Origin: Desulfonatronospira sp.
Lineage (GTDB): Bacteria; Desulfobacterota; Desulfovibrionia; Desulfovibrionales; Desulfonatronovibrionaceae
Assembly (NCBI GenBank): GCA_003554505.1
Contig: PWGS01000192.1
Coordinates: forward strand, 1 to 9,656
DNA length: 9,656 bases
Reading direction: 5' to 3'
Shown here: piece after piece, positions 6,292-9,656 of the stretch
Layout of the letters: each line of letters starts with the position of its first letter
Position numbering within the stretch: the first letter of the stretch is position 1
Made by a program: the position numbers and the translations under genes
Notes under the pieces: model-generated
Told to the model about the DNA's origin: nothing
Database searches by the model: none
The model's input: the letters and a program-made list of their open reading frames with translations, nothing else

Positions 6292-7905
6292 ATGCTTAAC
6301 ACAGGTTTTCCCGTGCTCAGCACCCTGATCTTCCTCCCCCTCGCAGCCGCTGTTGTTCTTTTCTTCCTGCGGGGCGACAACACAGTCAGGGTATTTACAC
6401 TAGTGGTGAGTCTTATAGAGTGCATACTCCTAGCACCAATTCTTCTTGGTTTCGACACCACTACGGCCCAGTTTCAATTTGTTGAAAGGCATGCCTGGAT
6501 CGAGGCCTGGAATATCTACTACCATCTGGGTATCGATGGAATAAGCGTGCTCATGGTCCTGCTCACCGTTTTGCTTCTGCCCATCTGTGTTTTATGCTCA
6601 TGGAAATATATCGGCCAGAGGGTCAAGGAGTTTCATTTCTGTCTTCTGCTCATGACTACGGCATGCATAGGAATCTTCAGCGCCCTGGACTTTATTCTTT
6701 TCTATATTTTCTGGGAAGCCATGCTGATACCCATGTATCTCATGATAGCGGTCTGGGGAGGACCTCAGAGACGTTATGCATCCCTGAAATTCTTTTTATA
6801 CCCCCTGGCCGGCAGTACCCTGTTTCTGGCTGCCATAGTGGCCTTTTTCATCAACACAGGCACCTTCTCCATTCCTGAACTCATGGAGCACAGGGATGCC
6901 TTCCAGTTCCAGATCTGGACCTTCCTGGCCATGGCCCTGGCTTTTGCCATCAAGGTTCCCCTTTATCCCTTTCACACCTGGCTGCCTGCAGCCCACGTGG
7001 AAGCCCCAACTGCCGGCAGTGTTCTCCTGGCATCCATTCTGCTCAAGATGGGGACTTACGGCTTCCTGCGCTTCTGCCTGCCCATCACGCCGGCTGCCAG
7101 TGAGTTTTTTGCCCCTCTGATGATCACTCTGGCTCTGATATCTATTATTGTCGGCTCTTTTCTGGCCATCGGCCAGTCAGACATGAAAAAACTCATTGCC
7201 TACTCATCAGTGGCTCATATGGGGTTTGTCACCCTGGGCATATTCGTCTTCGCCTTCAGGGGAGTGGAAGGAGCCATCATGCACATGGTCAACCACGGCA
7301 TCATCACCGGGGCCATGTTTTTGATGGTGGGCTTGATTTACGAGCGCAGCCACAGCCGCGAGCTGACTGAAAACAGGGGAGTCAGCAGTTATCTGCCGGC
7401 CTATACCGGATTTTTGCTGCTTTTTGGCCTGGCTGCATTCGGCTTTCCCGGCACCAACGGATTCTTCAGTAAGCTCCTGGTGCTGCTGGGTGTCTTTGAA
7501 ATCAGCTACGTGCTGGGAATCCTTTTTGTTATCGGGCTTCTACTCGGACTGGCCTATATTATGCGCCTGCTTCTAAATGTGGGCTGGGGCAGCCCCAGCA
7601 GCTTCCAGAAGGACTGGACTGATATCAACGTGCGCGAATGGGTCTATCTTGTGCCCCTGGGGCTGCTGGTCATATACCTGGGCGTGGCCCCGGGCAGGGC
7701 CCTGAGCTTCATCGGGCCGTCCATTGAAAATCTTCTGGATAATTTTCATTTCGAGAAGGACATCAGGGTAGAACCGGTGCCGGAGCCTGCTCCAGAAATA
7801 GTATCCGGCATGGTGCTTGAAATTGAAGCATCAACCGGAGAGTTTGTTCAGGTCACACATTCAGGTGCAGCTATAAACAGGTTTGATCATCAGGATTTTA
7901 AATAG
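6292..7905 (+). CDS. nuoM: NuoM, proton-pump subunit of complex I
   Basis: A 537-residue antiporter-like subunit (E. coli NuoM about 509) and the closer of the two M-type proteins here to canonical NuoM. Signatures: FYIFWEAMLIPMYL (137-150) with TM5 glutamate E142, FAIKVPLYPFHTWLPAAHVE (218-237) with TM7 lysine K221, SVLLASILLKMGTYGFLRF (243-261) with TM8 lysine K252, and the TM11 form NHGIITGAMFLMVG (334-347). In TM12 the motif reads PGTNGFFSKLLVLLG (386-400), with K394 where canonical NuoM has a glutamate (E407 in E. coli). After TM14 (about 450-466) there is a long tail. Residues 490-537 are hydrophilic and begin with an acidic, proline-rich segment (RVEPVPEPAPE); this tail is about 40 residues longer than in E. 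coli. The start at ATG 6292 has GGAG (6279-6282) 9 nt upstream. Confidence 0.96.
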   Translation: MLNTGFPVLSTLIFLPLAAAVVLFFLRGDNTVRVFTLVVSLIECILLAPILLGFDTTTAQFQFVERHAWIEAWNIYYHLGIDGISVLMVLLTVLLLPICVLCSWKYIGQRVKEFHFCLLLMTTACIGIFSALDFILFYIFWEAMLIPMYLMIAVWGGPQRRYASLKFFLYPLAGSTLFLAAIVAFFINTGTFSIPELMEHRDAFQFQIWTFLAMALAFAIKVPLYPFHTWLPAAHVEAPTAGSVLLASILLKMGTYGFLRFCLPITPAASEFFAPLMITLALISIIVGSFLAIGQSDMKKLIAYSSVAHMGFVTLGIFVFAFRGVEGAIMHMVNHGIITGAMFLMVGLIYERSHSRELTENRGVSSYLPAYTGFLLLFGLAAFGFPGTNGFFSKLLVLLGVFEISYVLGILFVIGLLLGLAYIMRLLLNVGWGSPSSFQKDWTDINVREWVYLVPLGLLVIYLGVAPGRALSFIGPSIENLLDNFHFEKDIRVEPVPEPAPEIVSGMVLEIEASTGEFVQVTHSGAAINRFDHQDFK

Positions 7906-7937
7906 ATACAAGCGGATAAAATCTGCCCAGGCAGGAT

Positions 7938-7945
7938 AAAAGGAG
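7938..7945 (+). promoter_or_regulatory. strong ribosome-binding site for the TTG start of nuoN
   Basis: AAAAGGAG lies 7 nt before TTG 7953, ideal spacing. The next in-frame ATG lies inside the first membrane span, so the TTG start is well supported. Confidence 0.75.
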
Positions 7946-7952
7946 ACAAGCC

Positions 7953-9368
7953 TTGCTTAACTTTAATCCTCAACTCATAATTCCAGAATTGTACATGGTG
8001 GCTCTGCTGGCGATTCTCTTTGTCCAGAGCATAAGCGAAAGGCTGAAGGATAAGATCATCTGGGTGCCCTTTGCCGCCTTGCTTGGAGCTGTTCTGGCCT
8101 TCTTTTCCCCTTCGGGCATAGAGTACATGTTTTATGAATCTTACCGCATCGACGGCTTGTCCCAGTTTTTCAAGACCATAATCTTCCTGGGCCTGGCCAT
8201 CTGCGCGGCCAATGCCCTGCGGGGGGGCTCCCTGGGCAAAGCCAACCGGGCTGATTACTTCTTCTTCATGTACATGAGCGCCTTTGGTCTGCTTCTTCTT
8301 TCCAGTACCGTGGAACTGTTAACCATCTACATCTCCCTGGAACTGTCAGCTTTCAGTCTGTACATACTCCTGCCTTTCAGAAACAAGGATCCGCGGGCGG
8401 TGGAAGCAGCCATCAAATACGTCCTTTTCGGTGCTGTAGCAACAGCCATCGGGCTCTACGGCATATCTTATATCCTGGCTGCCCAGCATACCACTTACGT
8501 CAACGAACTGCTGACCATGGACTGGTCCTTTGCAAATCAGCCCATGGCCCTTATCGGCCTGACCCTGTTCCTGCTGGCCTTTCTGTACAAACTGGCCCTT
8601 TTCCCCTTTCATTTCTGGGCCCCTGACGTGTATCAGGGAGCAAGCAATGAGACCGCCGCCTTTGCAGCCCCCCTGCCCAAGCTGGGGGCCATTGTCATCA
8701 TGGTCCGGCTCATGGCCTTTAACCCCGGGATGGAAGTAAAGACCATTCTGGCTATTTTCGCCGCCATTTCCATGACCTTCGGTAATCTGGTGGCCCTGAT
8801 TCAAAAAGATGTCAAAAGACTTCTGGGGTACTCAAGTGTCGCCCACGCAGGGTTCATCGTTATGGGCCTTGTTGCAGGCGGTGCATACGGTCTGGCTGCT
8901 GCATCGTATTATGCCCTGGTGTACATGGTCATGAACCTGACCCTGTTCTGGATTATCCCCCGTATTTCCCATGACGGAAAAAACGTATACATAAGCGATC
9001 TGCGCGGGCTCTACTCCAGTTCGCCCATACTGGCCTTTGTCCTGGCTGTATCAGCTTTTGCCCTGGTGGGGCTGCCTCCAACGGCAGGATTTATAGGCAA
9101 GCTGTTTCTGTTCAACTCCGCCTGGGATGCCGGTTTCTACTGGCTGGTGATTATTGCGGTAATCAATACTGCTCTGGCTATCTTTTACTACCTGAACCTG
9201 GTACGCCATGCTTATACCCTGGACGAGGTGGTGCCCTCCAAGATCACGCTCAGTCCTGTGGGAGCTTCCATAGCAGTAATACTGGCCCTGGGCGTACTCT
9301 ATCTGGGAGTAATGCCCCAGAATATATTCGACTTCCTGCTCCAGGCCAGTCAGGGTATCCTGTCCTGA
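7953..9368 (+). CDS. nuoN: NuoN, proximal proton pump of complex I
   Basis: A 471-residue antiporter-like subunit, close to the usual NuoN length (485 in E. coli). It packs against NuoK and is the first pump of the row. All four channel residues are canonical: E130 in TM5 (ISLELSAFSLYILLPF, 127-142), K213 in TM7 (LYKLALFPFHFWAPDVYQGA, 211-230), K243 in TM8 (APLPKLGAIVIMVRL, 239-253) and K383 in TM12 (PPTAGFIGKLFLF, 375-387). The LLGYSSVAHAGFIVMG segment (290-305) is also typical. Translation begins at a TTG with an excellent Shine-Dalgarno. It is the last nuo gene: a strong terminator begins about 25 nt after the stop. With NuoN normal, the odd charge pattern is confined to the other three pumps. 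Confidence 0.96.
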   Translation: MLNFNPQLIIPELYMVALLAILFVQSISERLKDKIIWVPFAALLGAVLAFFSPSGIEYMFYESYRIDGLSQFFKTIIFLGLAICAANALRGGSLGKANRADYFFFMYMSAFGLLLLSSTVELLTIYISLELSAFSLYILLPFRNKDPRAVEAAIKYVLFGAVATAIGLYGISYILAAQHTTYVNELLTMDWSFANQPMALIGLTLFLLAFLYKLALFPFHFWAPDVYQGASNETAAFAAPLPKLGAIVIMVRLMAFNPGMEVKTILAIFAAISMTFGNLVALIQKDVKRLLGYSSVAHAGFIVMGLVAGGAYGLAAASYYALVYMVMNLTLFWIIPRISHDGKNVYISDLRGLYSSSPILAFVLAVSAFALVGLPPTAGFIGKLFLFNSAWDAGFYWLVIIAVINTALAIFYYLNLVRHAYTLDEVVPSKITLSPVGASIAVILALGVLYLGVMPQNIFDFLLQASQGILS

Positions 9369-9391
9369 TAGCCATTGTTTTCAAGCAATCT

Positions 9392-9427
9392 AAAAGGCCC
9401 TGTATTATTTGAATACAGGGCTTTTTT
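9392..9427 (+). terminator. intrinsic terminator ending the nuo operon
   Basis: A hairpin with arms 9397-9406 and 9412-9421 gives ten perfect pairs (GCCCTGTATT/AATACAGGGC) around a 5-nt loop. It extends by one G-T pair and four A-T pairs into a run of six T (9422-9427). The A run before the stem means it could also terminate transcription arriving from the other strand. Confidence 0.92.
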
Positions 9428-9630
9428 AATGCAGCACATGGTAGCCTGTTCACCATGATTATGTTTGAACTTGCTCGGCGGCGCCGGTATGGGCACCGGT
9501 GTAGCGGGGTCAGATTGTAGCAGGGCACTTTGTACTGGGAGCATTACCCGTTTGTAAAAAGTTGAAATTTTCTATTGCGTTCTAAGCCAGATCCATTTAG
9601 TTTTATTCTCCAAACAAGGAGGATAGGCTT
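9428..9630. other. non-coding stretch with small hairpins after the operon
   Basis: About 200 nt with no credible gene. Two further small inverted repeats are visible: CATGGT/ACCATG (9437-9442 and 9452-9457, 9-nt loop) and CGCCGGT/ACCGGTG (9482-9488 and 9495-9501, 6-nt loop, one G-T pair). A short direct repeat GTAGC(G/A)GGG occurs at 9501-9509 and 9517-9525, framing a GGGGTCAGA string of a kind I associate with dispersed intergenic elements. The last part (9551-9615) is A/T-rich and is the likely promoter region for the gene at 9631, though no clear -35/-10 pair stands out. Confidence 0.35.
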
Positions 9631-9643
9631 ATGGATCTGCCTT
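9584..9643 (+). promoter_or_regulatory. inverted repeat enclosing the start of the downstream gene
   Basis: AAGCCAGATCCAT (9584-9596) and ATGGATCTGCCTT (9631-9643) are inverted copies matching at 12 of 13 positions, with a 34-nt loop that contains the ribosome-binding site. The start codon lies in the 3' arm. TAAGCC (9583-9588) can also pair with GGCTTA (9626-9631), giving an alternative fold. This could hide the start codon in mRNA or act as a binding site in DNA; function is unknown. Confidence 0.4.
9616..9623 (+). promoter_or_regulatory. strong ribosome-binding site before ATG 9631
   Basis: AAGGAGGA is an almost perfect Shine-Dalgarno, 7 nt before the ATG at 9631. It is the main reason to call a gene start there. 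Confidence 0.7.
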
Positions 9644-9656
9644 TGATCATTCGCAA
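9631..9656 (+). CDS. start of an unidentified gene (cut by window end)
   Basis: Eight full codons (MDLPLIIR) are visible before the window ends. The call rests on the strong ribosome-binding site, the separation from nuo by a terminator, and an open frame. There is too little sequence to name it. It is not part of the nuo transcript, judging from the terminator. Confidence 0.55.

Noticed and set aside
8346..8804. Antisense open frame (152 codons) opposite nuoN
   Set aside because: A Gly/Gln-rich shadow of a certain gene, with no independent support.

Overview
The window holds the distal, mostly membrane-arm part of a respiratory complex I (NADH-quinone oxidoreductase, nuo) operon. All genes lie on the + strand, and the order is nuoD (3' end only), nuoH, nuoI, nuoJ, nuoK, an extra NuoM/MrpD-type pump gene, nuoL, nuoM, nuoN, then a strong intrinsic terminator. 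The first codons of an unrelated downstream gene begin at the very end. nuoD is followed directly by nuoH with an ATGA overlap, so the NADH-input genes nuoE, nuoF and nuoG are not at the place they occupy in E. coli. This is the compact layout of 11-subunit-type complexes, whose electron donor may not be NADH. I cannot name the organism. The layout, moderately high GC and complex type would suit an anaerobic or chemolithotrophic Gram-negative such as a Desulfobacterota or Nitrospirota member, but that is a guess.

Region by region: positions 1-2441 (D-H-I-J-K) are tightly packed, with three 4-nt stop/start overlaps and one abutting junction. Positions 2442-9368 carry four large antiporter-family pump genes separated by gaps of about 45-95 nt. 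Canonical complex I has three (L, M, N). Positions 9369-9630 are non-coding and hold the terminator and small hairpins. A new start codon with a strong ribosome-binding site sits at 9631.

The main point is that this looks like a complex I with a fourth proton-pumping subunit. NuoL supports this independently. Its lateral helix, which clamps the pumps together, is about 27-29 residues longer than usual, and the extra length looks like an internal tandem duplication with an exact 27-residue (81-nt) offset. At 1.5 A per residue that is about 40 A, roughly one extra pump width. Complexes with a fourth pump and an enlarged lateral helix have been described (Chadwick, Hemp, Fischer and Orphan, ISME J 2018, from memory), so the class is not new. 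What I have not seen described is the set of key-residue changes here: the TM5 glutamate of NuoL is a lysine (with the nearby TM6 arginine changed to serine), the TM8 lysine of the extra pump is an asparagine, and the TM12 glutamate of NuoM is a lysine while the extra pump carries a glutamate there. NuoN is fully canonical.

Together the genes would make a membrane enzyme. NuoD and NuoI (with B and C upstream) pass electrons through Fe-S clusters to quinone at the NuoD/NuoH interface. NuoH, J and K relay the energy into the membrane, and N, M, the extra pump and L move protons outward, possibly five per two electrons instead of four.
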